DNA of 56,976 bases from Tritrichomonas foetus (GCA_001839685.1 MLAK01000839.1:1-56976); one strand, 5' to 3'. Positions 20,078 to 30,124 are shown, counted from the first letter of the stretch. Made by a program: numbers and translations. The notes: generated by a model not told the origin, from the sequence alone.

Positions 20078-21451
20078 ATGTCTCTCATTTTAACAGACGT
20101 CGATCAACTTGCAAAGACAATTCCTGATTATTCAATCAAGCAGCATCTTGGCACTGGCTCCTCATGCGAAGTTTTTCATGTCATTCAGAAGACAACCGGA
20201 CAAAGCTATGCCGTGAAAGTTATTCATGTTAAAACCGAGAAAGATAAACAGAACGTCCTCAGAGAAATAGAAATAAACAAAAGTCTTCACCACGATAACA
20301 TCATCAAATATTTTGATTGCATTTATTCTGAAGACGTCTTGACAAACTGCCAGCAAAATACTAATAATAAAGACAGCACTTCAAGCAAAGAAGAACTCGT
20401 TTCCAGTCATCCAGCTATGAATCATCATGATGACAACGCTCAAAATAAAAACCGAGCTAACGTTGATGATCGCAATTGTAATGATGGCAAGCAGCCGCCA
20501 TTATTTAATAGTAAAGACAACTTGGACAAGATTAATCAAACTCAACAAACTCCAAAAACGAAAGAACCTGCTGATGACAAGGAAAGTTTGCAAAAGTTTG
20601 TAGTCATTATTATGGAATATGCCAGGAATGGAAATCTGCTATATCTCATGAATTCGAGATATCAAAAAATCGGAAAAAAAATCCTCATTCAAAATAACGT
20701 GAATATCAAGAAGATATTCCAGCAAGTTGTAAGTGCTGTATCGTATCTGCACAACAATGTCCATGTGGTTCATCGTGACCTGAAACCAGAAAATATTTTA
20801 TTAGATGAACAATACAATGCCAAATTAATCGATTTTGGGATGAGTAAGCGCATTGATAATACGTTAATGCAAACAAGATGCGGATCACCTTGTTACGTTG
20901 CACCAGAAGTAATAACAATGAACAGTAATGGTAATGTAGGAACCAACCATTACAATGAAAAAAGCGATGTGTGGAGTTTAGGAATACTTTTGTATTTTTT
21001 AGCGACGAAAAAACTGCCTTTCTATGATTTTAACTTTCAGACACTTTTCAATAAAATTGTAAATGACCCAATAGGAAACGATGAAGAATTTATCAGTCTT
21101 CAACCAGAACTGAAAGATTTGATATGTAAAATGCTCAACAAAAGTCCAGAAGAAAGAATCTCTGCAGCTGAAGTTTTGTTGCATCCCTTCATGGAAAATG
21201 ACACAATTGCGTGCCATTCATCAGTTTCTCTTCCAATCATCAAACAGGGAATGGACATGAAAAGAAGGGCATCTCGCAGTTCAGTGATTGAACCAAAGGT
21301 GACCAAATGGCTCAGTGCATCAAACGCTAAAACTCTGCAAATGTCAAAGATCCACGCGCTGAATCCAGGGAGACTAAAGAGATCACCTTTTCAACTAGGT
21401 AAGTCAGAAGCCAAAAGTACTGGAAAGCACATCGTGTTTAATGTCGCTTAA
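20078..21451 (+). CDS. CAMK-type serine/threonine kinase with N-lobe insert
   Basis: 457 aa. The Gly loop GTGSSCEV is at 25-32, the ATP lysine K47 ('YAVKVI') and the alpha-C glutamate about E63 ('REIEI'). About 85 Asn/Asp/Lys-rich residues (about 87-172) are inserted between strands beta-4 and beta-5, just before the hinge 'VVIIMEYA'. The catalytic loop HRDLKPEN starts at 232 and DFG is at 252-254, followed by 'TRCGSPCYVAPE' and 'DVWSLGILLYF'. All catalytic residues are intact. The basic tail (about 385-457) has no known domain. It resembles the kinase at 7465-8694 in its activation segment (TRCGSP) but not in its tail. The ATG at 20078 starts the domain at the usual distance; no strong initiator is visible, only a TCATC about 29 bases upstream. 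Confidence 0.95.
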   Translation: MSLILTDVDQLAKTIPDYSIKQHLGTGSSCEVFHVIQKTTGQSYAVKVIHVKTEKDKQNVLREIEINKSLHHDNIIKYFDCIYSEDVLTNCQQNTNNKDSTSSKEELVSSHPAMNHHDDNAQNKNRANVDDRNCNDGKQPPLFNSKDNLDKINQTQQTPKTKEPADDKESLQKFVVIIMEYARNGNLLYLMNSRYQKIGKKILIQNNVNIKKIFQQVVSAVSYLHNNVHVVHRDLKPENILLDEQYNAKLIDFGMSKRIDNTLMQTRCGSPCYVAPEVITMNSNGNVGTNHYNEKSDVWSLGILLYFLATKKLPFYDFNFQTLFNKIVNDPIGNDEEFISLQPELKDLICKMLNKSPEERISAAEVLLHPFMENDTIACHSSVSLPIIKQGMDMKRRASRSSVIEPKVTKWLSASNAKTLQMSKIHALNPGRLKRSPFQLGKSEAKSTGKHIVFNVA

Positions 21452-22135
21452 TCTCTACAATATTCATTGTGCGAGATCTAAGGCGCAACCAACTTGTTTA
21501 TTCTGTATATGTATATAAAAGTCATTCTATTCACCTTTTTGATTTGTGATCAACATTTTAAATATTTTTTATTGTTGCTATCCATGGATATTAAATGAAG
21601 AAATTAGTGAAAAAAACTTGAAACGAGAAATTTGGAGTCTCTGAAATCAAATCCATGCATAACTATTTGTCTCTTCTGATAAATTAGAAAGGAAATATTG
21701 ATTTTATATTGAATTGAGTTTCGAATAAAGTGTCAAATGAATTAAAAAGCAACTTTTTGGTTCAATTTTCTCAATGGTCATGAATGAATTCTTTTGGCCA
21801 ACATAGTGGGTTATGTTCATAAGTAGTACCTATACTACTTTATATAGATTTATATGCTCTTTTTAACAAGCAATTCACAATCACATTTTTCCGATTCATG
21901 ATGAAAAATGAGAAGTGCAAATCAACGGCAACTTATAGTCGACTTTTCCCAATTTACTCTGTTTTTAAATCTATGTTTATGCTCTAGAGGCTCAGAAAGG
22001 ACAAAAAAGCCCATGTTAATATTTAAAATACAGAGTTTTGATTCGCACTATTCAGCAATCAAATTATTCTCAAATTTATTCTCGTTGAGAAAAGATAATT
22101 TTACAAAAATTCGAAATAAACGCAGAGAAAGATGA
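21452..22135. other. Spacer between kinase gene and transposon-like element
   Basis: Ordinary AT-rich DNA. It holds a 75-codon ATG frame (21908-22135) with some initiator-like TCACA upstream, ending one base before the target duplication of the adjoining element. I cannot support it as a gene. Confidence 0.35.
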
Positions 22136-22143
22136 TATTGATA
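22136..22143 (+). repeat. Left target-site duplication TATTGATA
   Basis: An 8-bp direct repeat touching the left terminal inverted repeat; an identical copy touches the right one at 23292. Because the flank and repeat share A/T bases, a 6-bp duplication with longer inverted repeats is an alternative reading. Confidence 0.6.
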
Positions 22144-22158
22144 AGAAGTGTGCGAACA
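22144..22158 (+). repeat. Left terminal inverted repeat
   Basis: AGAAGTGTGCGAACA, perfectly inverted at 23277-23291. With the flanking bases counted, an 18-bp perfect inverted match spans 22141-22158 and 23277-23294. Confidence 0.7.
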
Positions 22159-22419
22159 ACCGTTTACTAAAAAAAAGTGAATTTTGACCATTCTGTATTT
22201 CTGGATGAAATTGATTTTGGAATTTGTGATTTCCAGATAAGATAGAATATCAATTCAATATACATATGCCACAGAATGAAGTCGNTTCGAANTGTATCAT
22301 NAAGAAATAATTCACTAAAATTAAAAAACATTTATTTCATCATTATTATTAAACTTTATTTTTATATTTACAAAAATTGGGGAAAAATCTCGAAATTTTT
22401 GAAATTTTAATTTTCACCG

Positions 22420-22533
22420 ATGAAAAGTTCTAATTTTTTGAAGTTGAACAGGAGTCATCATCTGTTTGCTGATGGCATTAAGAAAGTGCCCAACTTTTCT
22501 GCTCGTTTTCCCAATATCTACATCAGGGAGTGA
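22420..22533 (+). pseudogene. Possible transposase remnant inside the element
   Basis: A 37-codon frame in the GC-richest part of the element. It contains 'LFADGIKKVPNF', which faintly recalls the D-G-T-F-K-x-x-P-x-x-F block around the first catalytic Asp of Mutator-like transposases. It is too short for a firm assignment. Confidence 0.2.
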
Positions 22534-22679
22534 ACTGCAGGAAAATGACAATAATTTCTCTTTTCAGCATAATTTGTTGATTGCCAAAGGAAGGTTCGTC
22601 TGCAAATATCGATTTTTTTGATCTTAGGTAGCGAAATATAAACTTTTTTGGGTTTTAACGTACGGATTCCTCACAAAAC

Positions 22680-23118
22680 AATATTCCTGGTGAAATAATT
22701 TCATAAGGTCAAAAATTATTTCGGAAATATACATTGATCTAATATGAAAATATATCAATATTAGGAAGAAAAGTTCTTTATACTATTTATTAAGAATGNG
22801 AGAATGNCTAATATCANATATCATCAAGTTTCCATCAATATATTTCCTCTTAGCTTTATATGACAAATTGAATGTTAAAAATCGATATGTTCAAATAAAC
22901 GTATTATTTTTTCAAATTTGAATAAATAATAGAAAAAGTTAATTCCCCAAATATTTTGATTCAAGAAATAAAGCTAATATCCGGAATATCTTGCAGCTAT
23001 ATATAAATATGAAACATAGACATTGGGAACTATCATTTGTGCAAAGCAAAAATTTTGCATTTTTCTTTATAGGAAAGGATACTATGATCCATCTTTATCA
23101 AATATTCCTGGTGAAATA
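22680..23118 (+). repeat. Internal 18-bp direct repeat pair
   Basis: AATATTCCTGGTGAAATA occurs at 22680-22697 and again at 23101-23118, 421 bases apart, inside the transposon-like element. Confidence 0.6.
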
Positions 23119-23276
23119 TATTTAACCTTNGNTCNTCTCAAAAANTTCNAAATTTGAATGAGAATCTATTTCTCAGGAATTCCGAGACAGATTTTTATAT
23201 AANTTNGNTGNTTNTATTAGACANATGNCCTATAATAACATATTCCAATTTCAGAAAGATTCATCGGTGAAGGGTC

Positions 23277-23291
23277 TGTTCGCACACTTCT
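23277..23291 (-). repeat. Right terminal inverted repeat
   Basis: Exact reverse complement of the left terminal repeat. TTCATCGGTGAA just inside it (23260-23271) is the complement of TTCACCGATGAA at 22413-22424. Confidence 0.7.
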
Positions 23292-23299
23292 TATTGATA
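23292..23299 (+). repeat. Right target-site duplication TATTGATA
   Basis: Identical to the 8 bases at 22136-22143 and directly abutting the right terminal repeat. Confidence 0.6.
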
Positions 23300-23767
23300 T
23301 GAATTCAATAGAATTATTTTCTGATAAATCAAATTTGACAATAAAAGATAAAAAATTGAATTTTCAGAATCTAAAATAGAATTCTGTGAATTTAATAATG
23401 AATTCTGAGAATTCATTAGTCGACAATTCAATCCTTAGATTGATCAAATAACAGAAAGGAAGCTTCGCTAAGATTATCATTATCTTAAATGTGGAAGTAT
23501 AGAGACATATATTGGTAAATACCTAAAATGAAAATTCAAGTGATTCACGTGAGGTGAATGTTTTTATTTGTTTTTCGAACATTTTTTATTTCAGGAGATT
23601 TTTATCGAGCATAAATTGAATGTACTCAAATTAGTGAACTTCCAGACTTTTTGAAAAAAGAATATCAAAATTGATTAAGAGGCACTTTATTTTTTGTGTT
23701 AATTAGAAATAGCATTTAAACTTTTTATGAAAATGAAAATAAATTAACATCAACGAAAATTGCACAT
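23300..23767. other. Spacer upstream of the 169-aa gene
   Basis: AT-rich DNA between the element and the next gene; no feature seen. Confidence 0.35.
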
Positions 23768-23774
23768 TCATTGT
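23768..23774 (+). promoter_or_regulatory. Initiator-like element TCATTGT
   Basis: TCATT with its A only 8 bases before the ATG at 23778, the extremely short leader typical of trichomonads. It decides the start, because the frame is open further upstream without an ATG. Confidence 0.45.
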
Positions 23775-23777
23775 AAA

Positions 23778-24287
23778 ATGTCACTTATTTCTTTCACCAT
23801 CCTCGAAACCAGCAGCATTCATAATATCGACCCAAACGATGACATACGAATTTGTGTTACAGCTTATCCAATGCGCGAAAAACTTGTGCACGTTGTGAAG
23901 GGATCTAATATCGCCAACATAAATCACACTTTCGAAATTGGAAATGGAAAATACTTGGTATCCAGTCTTCTCGTCACATTCCGCCGCAAGAGTTTTATTA
24001 ACGCAGATCCAATAATTGGACGATTTGAAGTCGATATGAAAAAAATACCAACAAGGAAAGATAACGTAATGACATTCGACCTTTTCCCTTTTATTAATGC
24101 TAATGAAACATCCTTTGTGCAAGTAACGCTGAAATATCCACAAGTTTTGACACGAATTTATGTTGATGTTCCAGATTTGATGATGATGGCTCAGGAGACA
24201 CCATTAGTGTCAAACTTGAGTCCAGAATTTTCAGAATTTGTCATCAATGCCCAGAAAAGACACAGAGGTTTCTCTGAAATGGAGTAA
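23778..24287 (+). CDS. 169-aa protein, possible C2-like fold
   Basis: Starts at the ATG at 23778. The first about 125 residues show alternating hydrophobic strands: 'SLISFTILETSSIH' at the N-terminus, 'DIRICVTAYP', 'YLVSSLLVTFRRKS', 'IIGRFEVDMKKIP' and 'SFVQVTLKYP'. The start and the final strand resemble the beta-sandwich of C2 or C2-like domains, but I see no complete set of calcium-binding aspartates. The last about 40 residues ('DLMMMAQETPLVSNLSPEF') are a short helical or disordered tail. No signal peptide or membrane segment. The function is unknown; a membrane- or protein-binding module is a reasonable guess. A minisatellite begins about 60 bases after the stop. Confidence 0.7.
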   Translation: MSLISFTILETSSIHNIDPNDDIRICVTAYPMREKLVHVVKGSNIANINHTFEIGNGKYLVSSLLVTFRRKSFINADPIIGRFEVDMKKIPTRKDNVMTFDLFPFINANETSFVQVTLKYPQVLTRIYVDVPDLMMMAQETPLVSNLSPEFSEFVINAQKRHRGFSEME

Positions 24288-24348
24288 GACGATTTCTGAT
24301 TTTTGATTTGATCGAAGGCGAAATAAAATTAACGCTATCTATCGGCTT

Positions 24349-24462
24349 TATTTTTTCAATATATATATAGTCATATTTTTTCAATATATATATAGTCATA
24401 TTTTTTCAATATATATATAGTCATATTTTTCAATATATATGTAGTCATATATTTTCAATATG
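24349..24462 (+). repeat. AT-rich minisatellite, 25-bp unit
   Basis: Three identical 25-bp units (24349-24373, 24374-24398, 24399-24423), each a T6 run, then CA, an AT run and AGTCA, followed by a 24-bp variant (24424-24447) and a partial one. It lies 61 bases 3' of the stop codon at 24287. Confidence 0.9.
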
Positions 24463-24877
24463 TTTTTATATTTGCAATTAGAATGATTTCTGAATGATAA
24501 AGTGAAATCAGTTTTGCAGTTAACACTTTTCGGCAATTTGACTGTTTATTTAACCTTAAATGTTCACGGTAAAACTGATCACACTTTCAGATATACAGAT
24601 TGGTTCCAAAGATTTCCTAATAGAATACTTAGATGACACATCAATCAATTTAGATAATTCTTTGGTACATATTCGATAAAAATCATTTTATTATTTTTTT
24701 TCTTGTTAACAAAAAAGTAAAAACGAAAAATAATTTATTTCATTAAATACATTTAATAAACTCTAAAACAATTACAATAGAACAAAAAACAAATATTGAA
24801 CATAAACAACCGAATAATTCACAAACAATTACAATCCATGAAAATTACTGGATAAATATAGTGAAAAATAGATAAAT
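24463..24877. other. Convergent intergenic spacer
   Basis: AT-rich region between the 169-aa gene (+) and the HEAT-repeat gene (-). Nothing recognisable. Confidence 0.35.
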
Positions 24878-27004
24878 TCATAACTTTGGGAATCTCATTG
24901 AGTTAATTCCCGAATTTGATGAACTTTTCACCATCGATCTTGTATTTGGCATGAAGCTTTGTGGTCTTGGTCTGGTACTCACCTTTGGTGATGGTTTTCT
25001 GCAGCTCGGCTGATTTGGCCTCGGCGGCATTTTTATTGGTGCGTTTGGACTTCCGCTTTGGAAAGCTCCAGACGCGTTTCCTCGATGCGGTGATTGTGGT
25101 GTATTAATAGGTCTTCGTAATCTTGGACTAGTTTTATCCACAATTGCAGGCAGATGCTCGAAGCTGGGTTGTGCCGACATAGACCTTGGCTGGTTAGGAA
25201 CAAGTGGCTTGATACGTGAAATTAAATAAACAATGTCAGGATTCTGAGAATCACAGAATTTTTTGTTCGATAGGATGGAAAGAACATCTTGAGTAAGCCT
25301 ATTTGAATCTTTTACATCATATTTCGGAATGAATGCAAGAATATATTCGAGTAATTTAATATAAACAAATTCTACACTCTCATTTTTATATTCAGCTATA
25401 TGGGACCAAATATTTTCAATGTAATAGGATCGATCATCATTAAATTCATTCAAGAGCGAATTTGCCAATTTTATATAAACAATTCTCATTTGATATTTCT
25501 CGCTTTTTCCATACTCGTGTGCAAGATATCTCAATAAATCAGGAAGTTTTAGACAATCAAACCGCGAGTGTATACAAAAAGTGTAAAATGAAATGACTTG
25601 AGGCATCAAAACTTGAGGATTTACTTTCACGGCTTCACAAATGAGAGAAAGAAGGGGTTTAATTCCATAAACAAGCGTATTTGTTGGAAACATTTCAAAA
25701 GAGCGTAAAATTTTGGAGAAAAATCTCCACCGAGTCTTAAAAAGTTCAGCAATGTGGAGGAAAAGATTCATGATTTGGGAAGGACGCTGATCAGCTAAAA
25801 CTACAAACATTGAAGAAGTTTCTGTAACAAGTTTTTCAAGAACTTTAATGTCGTTATCCTTTAGCATGTTTTGATATAACATTAAAATATGTTCTTTCGT
25901 TCTTGATAATTTTGTACTGTTATAAATTATTTCAAGTTGCTCTAGAAAAGCGCATTTAACAATTGGATCAGAATCATTTCCTAAAGATGTGAATACTTGC
26001 TTCAACACATTTTCAGGTGCATTGAAAAGCATTGGGTTATCGACTAAAATTTTTGGTAAATCTTTTCGAATAAATGATTCATTGAAATTAGCGATTGTTA
26101 ATAGTAATTGATAAACTTTATTAACCAAGTCAACAAATCGACTTTTTGATACTATGTCCACTTTTTGGATAATACTTAATGCTATTCTTGGGTCTTTTAC
26201 AGCCCAATCGAACGCATCATGAACAGAAGAATACAAATTTGGTGTTTTAATCCTTCCCATAAAATCAACGAAGAATTTGGCAACACCCTGATGAAACCTT
26301 TCGTCAAGTTGAAGAAGCTGATTCGGAAGCGTTACTTCAAGCCAATTTTCACCAAACTTTGCTTCACTGAAATTCAAAGCTATTTGAGGACTTAAATATT
26401 CATTAACAAACACTTTAGAGGTAAGAAAAATTGTTTGAAATTCTTCCTCAGTCACATCAATTGTTGGTATATTTTTGACGATCAAACTGCCAGCATGTTG
26501 ATGGCTATCGTCCTGTTCAAAAAGTTTCTTAATCAAAGGCACGAAACTGCTGATTGAATCAATAGAATCGATCTGAGGAGCCATTAATTCAATACACTGG
26601 GCATATTCCATTGCTGGAACAGCCGTAATCCTATCCATTACCGGCTTAATAAAAAATTCCGTATATTTTGCTGCATCGTAATACAAAAGGGCATGGCACA
26701 GTTTTGCGGCCGCCAATTCGACTTTTGCACTTTTTGATAAAAAACACTTTGGTATTTCTTTGATGAGGTCATCGCAGTTAATATTCATTGAAACGAGCCT
26801 AGCGATGTTGGTGATTGCCCAAACTTTTTGCGACGCCAATTCTGAGTGGAGAAGCGAAGTAACTTTCGATTTGAGTGGAAGATTGTCATCGAGAACGAGA
26901 AGAAGAGGATCTCGCAAAGATCGACTCACCTGAGATGGACGCTTATCAAGGACGTCGCCGAAGAAGTTCAACTGCTCGTCGACGAATTTTGCAAGCGAAA
27001 ACAT
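24878..27004 (-). CDS. HEAT/armadillo-repeat protein (PP4 regulatory subunit-like?)
   Basis: 708 aa. Residues about 10-610 are a continuous alpha-alpha solenoid: amphipathic helix pairs with recurring 'D..P.V' turns, for example 'LGNDSDPIVKCAFLEQL' and 'KDPRIALSIIQK'. The C-terminal about 95 residues are rich in Pro, Ser, Arg and Asn ('PRLRRPINTPQSPHRG') and probably disordered. The overall plan, and segments such as 'LFKTRWRFFSKILRSFEMFP', recall HEAT scaffolds of the PP2A/PP4 regulatory class (PPP4R1/PPP4R4), but this is a resemblance only; other HEAT scaffolds are possible. No signal or membrane segment, so a cytosolic or nuclear scaffold is likely. The ATG lies 8 bases from a TCATT initiator. 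Confidence 0.82.
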   Translation of the reverse strand: MFSLAKFVDEQLNFFGDVLDKRPSQVSRSLRDPLLLVLDDNLPLKSKVTSLLHSELASQKVWAITNIARLVSMNINCDDLIKEIPKCFLSKSAKVELAAAKLCHALLYYDAAKYTEFFIKPVMDRITAVPAMEYAQCIELMAPQIDSIDSISSFVPLIKKLFEQDDSHQHAGSLIVKNIPTIDVTEEEFQTIFLTSKVFVNEYLSPQIALNFSEAKFGENWLEVTLPNQLLQLDERFHQGVAKFFVDFMGRIKTPNLYSSVHDAFDWAVKDPRIALSIIQKVDIVSKSRFVDLVNKVYQLLLTIANFNESFIRKDLPKILVDNPMLFNAPENVLKQVFTSLGNDSDPIVKCAFLEQLEIIYNSTKLSRTKEHILMLYQNMLKDNDIKVLEKLVTETSSMFVVLADQRPSQIMNLFLHIAELFKTRWRFFSKILRSFEMFPTNTLVYGIKPLLSLICEAVKVNPQVLMPQVISFYTFCIHSRFDCLKLPDLLRYLAHEYGKSEKYQMRIVYIKLANSLLNEFNDDRSYYIENIWSHIAEYKNESVEFVYIKLLEYILAFIPKYDVKDSNRLTQDVLSILSNKKFCDSQNPDIVYLISRIKPLVPNQPRSMSAQPSFEHLPAIVDKTSPRLRRPINTPQSPHRGNASGAFQSGSPNAPIKMPPRPNQPSCRKPSPKVSTRPRPQSFMPNTRSMVKSSSNSGINSMRFPKL

Positions 27005-27007
27005 CTT

Positions 27008-27014
27008 TTAATGA
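27008..27014 (-). promoter_or_regulatory. Initiator-like element TCATTAA
   Basis: Minus-strand TCATT, A 8 bases before the ATG at 27004 of the HEAT-repeat gene. Confidence 0.4.
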
Positions 27015-28860
27015 AATTTTATGAAAATTGATTCAAAAAATTATTTTCTTAATTTATTCAAATTTGAATAAAAAATAATGATCAATATTTTGAGTAATAA
27101 TCATATTTAATACGGAAAGGTGAAAAATATTGGTCATTTTCGGAGGTTTCATGAATTCAAAAAGGGGCTCTTAAGTGAGTTACAATACAAAGATTTTCTC
27201 GGCTGAAAAGAAAGTGAAAACATTAATACCACAATTTATTATTTATTATAGATATCATATTTTACTTAAGGTAATTTAAAGCAAAAAATATTGAAAGAAT
27301 AATCAAAAGCACTCATTGTTTGTCATATATTATGAAAAGTACACAACCTATGCTTCTACGCTTATGATTTTATTTTTATTTTCTTCATAAAATTAGGATA
27401 ATTAAAAAATAATATATCCAAAATATTAAGAGATTTTGTCTTTTTATTTTTGAGATATTCTTCGATTTAATAAAAAAAGCAATTTTTTTAGAAATACTTT
27501 TTGTTTTGAATACATTATAATCGTCTATTCCATTGACAATGAAAATCTACTTTTTTCCCACACATATGCGACATATCCTTGATTTTTGAGAGTATTTACA
27601 TGGATAAGCTCCTTCAAAAGGATTTTAAGAATGAAAAAAAAATTATGCGCAAAAAATAAGATTCACAAATAATTTCAGAATTAATTTCAATTTCCTTCTT
27701 TATTAATAAGAATGCTCATGATTTTGTGTGGGTTGAATACAATTTGTTCATTAGACATTGATCAAATATCGAATTTTTTTTGAGAACGTAATTCTCGACA
27801 ACCAAAAGACAAAAATGCTTTAAAAATCGATGTTAATACATTCTGACGAAATTGTGNNNNNNNNNNNNNNNNNNNNNNNNNNNNNNNNNNNNNNNNNNNN
27901 NNNNNNNNNNNNNNNNNNNNNNNNNNNNNTGGTGTATTGCAAGATAAATTTGATAAAATTGTCCACATAGTAGGGATAATATAGAGAAATAGTTGAGTAA
28001 CTCTTTGATCTAGTGGAAAGGGCAAAATCTTTCATCTGCTTTGAGATTTTAGAAATAATGTGTAATTTCGATAATTGTAATCAAGCGAATTTTGGCATTT
28101 TTTATTGGTTGAGATCTATTCAGCAAAAATTCGTTGCTGTAAATTAAGCATCAGAGAGTCGGGAAGTTGTTTCCAAGATTCGAAAAAGTTCAGTTTATTT
28201 AATGAAAATAAACGTATTTCCAGGTTGTGTACTTTTATATTATGATATATTTATCCAATTCTTATACGTAACCATCTTTTTTTTTCCCGATTTAGAATAT
28301 CTGTTCATTGAAATTTTCATTGAGTTATTCATTGAATTATTGGAAAATATTGAGCAGTTTATTAATTCATTTATCATTTAGGAAGACGATACCAAACTTT
28401 TTCATATATTCATTTATCTCATAAACTTTTTATGACGTTATATGGTCTCAAATATAATATAATCTGATTATCTTGAAATACATATACATCAAAATTCAAA
28501 CTCTAATTTTAGAATGTTGCTGAATAATTCATTATTTTGAATATTTGTGGTAACTATACCAGTATAATTAATAAGAAACATCATTGTTTTCATTAGATAA
28601 ATGTTTGGTGGGTTTCTTATCTGAAAACTGAAGCAAACAAATTTTTTACCCTACCCCAAAAAAATCAATAGGACAGGTAGATAGAAAATTGTTGTTCATA
28701 TCTTTCATTATTGCCAAAACATTATTATTATGCTTCTTCATGAAAAGTCATTCATTTTTAAGTTAAGATAAAGTTAAAACTAAAAATTCACTTTTATTTT
28801 TTTTTTGGGTTACAACAAAATTACCCATTGGCGTGAAATTAAGAAATTCAAAAAGATAGA
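27015..28860. other. Long intergenic region with assembly gap
   Basis: About 1.8 kb, AT-rich, containing the run of Ns at 27857-27929. No coding frame with protein-like composition is visible, but sequence is missing, so a small gene across the gap cannot be excluded. Confidence 0.4.
27857..27929. other. Assembly gap (73 Ns)
   Basis: A run of 73 undetermined bases. The two short minus-strand frames that cross it are artefacts of reading through N. Confidence 0.95.
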
Positions 28861-28911
28861 TCAAAAAAAACAAAAAAAAAAAAAACAAAAAAACAAAAAC
28901 AAAAACAAAAA

Positions 28912-28941
<30 letters not shown>
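28861..28941 (+). repeat. A-rich / (AAAAAC)n low-complexity tract
   Basis: About 80 bases of A broken by single C residues, ending in some 30 consecutive A. It begins 53 bases past the stop codon of the minus-strand coiled-coil gene, so it is T-rich on that gene's sense strand. Confidence 0.9.
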
Positions 28942-28943
<2 letters not shown>

Positions 28944-28993
28944 ATAAGTTTTTAATTCAAAGGAAATGTTTAAATAAATAAAAATAGAAATTT

Positions 28994-30124
28994 TTAAAAT
29001 ATTGCGGCTTCACTTCCGAGAAGTTCATTTAAAACATCATCGACACTAGCATTTGTAGACATTTCTTGTAAATCATTTGAGTTGGAGTTCGATCCCTCAA
29101 TGTCATCAATGAGATTACTGATCTCATGATCGGTTTGATTGTAAGTAGAATTTAGATTTAATTCACTAATGTTATCAAGATTGATGTCAATGACAACATC
29201 ATTTTGATTTTCAACTTCATCTTCTATTTTATTTTCATTATTATTTCCCATATTCTGATTAACTTCATCTTCATTATTCAGTAAATTATCATTTAAAAGA
29301 TCATCAATGCTATTATTTTCAGGATTTGATACTGATACTGATTGTTCGCTTGGAATTGGATTTTGATTTTCACTAACATCATTTTCGTTTTGATTTTGTA
29401 AATTATTTTGTGGTGGAATCTCTTCTTCATTTTGATAGTCATTCTGATAATCATTTTGATCTTCAATGATTTCTTGTGGTTCCTGTTCCTGTTGCTGTTC
29501 CTGCTCATCATAGAGTTGGTCATTTTGTTGTTCATAAATTTCTTCTTCTTCAATAACTTCAACAACGGATTCATAATATATATCGGTTTGATTGATGTTT
29601 TGTGTTTTGGTTGGTGATGGTGGAAGAGGCGCGGGAAGAGGTTCAACAGTGAGTGATATATTTAGTCCCTCAAGATTATCAACTTTTTGATGAACAAAGC
29701 GCGTGATTTTTTCCATAATTTCTTTTTTGGCTGGACCCTCGGTGTAGATATTTAGCAATCTGTTAATTGCTTTTTGCGATTCACGTTGAACATTCACACG
29801 TAAAGCTCTTGCTTGTTGATCTAGCTCTTCTTGAAGATCAACACGCTCTTGATTAATTTCTTGAGAGAGCTTTTCAGAAACTACCCGCATATCATCTCTC
29901 ATTTTTTCAAAAAGTGCTTCTTTCAATTTTGTGTATTTTGCATCAATTTGTTCTTTCCTTGAGATTTGTGCTTTTTCAAAAGCTCTGTTTGCTTTATCTC
30001 TGAATTCTTGAGCTCTTTGAAATTCAGCCTGTTTCGCACAAATTTGAGAACGTGTATTTAACTCAATTGAACGCTTAACTGGTCTGTTCCTATTGAAAAT
30101 AATTTCATAAGCAGATGTATACAA
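28994..30124 (-). CDS. Coiled-coil protein with acidic Asn/Gln-rich tail (5' end unresolved)
   Basis: An open frame of about 376 codons. Residues about 20-145 form a charged coiled coil with the family signature 'AEFQRAQEFRDKA' near residues 33-45, followed by long heptad-rich helices. Residues about 165-376 are Gln/Asn/Glu-rich and disordered. The N-terminal half is related to the smaller protein at 31319-31807 (signature 'FKYDKAKEVDALI'), a layout common in trichomonad coiled-coil families. No in-frame ATG exists before Met75 (29902), which lies well inside the coiled coil; the frame stays open up to 30199 and then meets TAA at 30200-30202. The true start is therefore lost, frameshifted, or hidden by a sequence error. 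Role unknown; perhaps cytoskeletal. Confidence 0.75.
   Translation of the reverse strand: MYTSAYEIIFNRNRPVKRSIELNTRSQICAKQAEFQRAQEFRDKANRAFEKAQISRKEQIDAKYTKLKEALFEKMRDDMRVVSEKLSQEINQERVDLQEELDQQARALRVNVQRESQKAINRLLNIYTEGPAKKEIMEKITRFVHQKVDNLEGLNISLTVEPLPAPLPPSPTKTQNINQTDIYYESVVEVIEEEEIYEQQNDQLYDEQEQQQEQEPQEIIEDQNDYQNDYQNEEEIPPQNNLQNQNENDVSENQNPIPSEQSVSVSNPENNSIDDLLNDNLLNNEDEVNQNMGNNNENKIEDEVENQNDVVIDINLDNISELNLNSTYNQTDHEISNLIDDIEGSNSNSNDLQEMSTNASVDDVLNELLGSEAAIF

Larger units (their letters stand above)
22144..23291. mobile_element. Putative non-autonomous DNA transposon (possibly MULE-like), 1148 bp
   Basis: Perfect 15-bp terminal inverted repeats AGAAGTGTGCGAACA (22144-22158) and its complement (23277-23291) are flanked on both sides by TATTGATA (22136-22143 and 23292-23299), an 8-bp direct repeat that looks like a target-site duplication. 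All 18 isolated ambiguous bases of the window lie inside these boundaries, as expected if reads from several diverged copies were merged. The interior has no intact transposase; one short GC-richer frame (22420-22533) may be a relic. It carries an 18-bp direct repeat (22680-22697 and 23101-23118). A duplication of about 8-11 bp fits Mutator-like or hAT elements; the TSD does not match the hAT pattern nTnnnnAn. Class is inferred. Confidence 0.65.

Noticed and set aside
21908..22135. 75-aa ATG frame next to the transposon-like element
   Set aside because: Initiator-like sites are present upstream, but there is no motif or family resemblance, and its end beside the target duplication is probably coincidence.
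27762..28035. Two frames across the N run
   Set aside because: Artefacts of reading through undetermined bases.
28763..28945. Poly-Phe minus-strand frame
   Set aside because: Translation of the A-rich tract.
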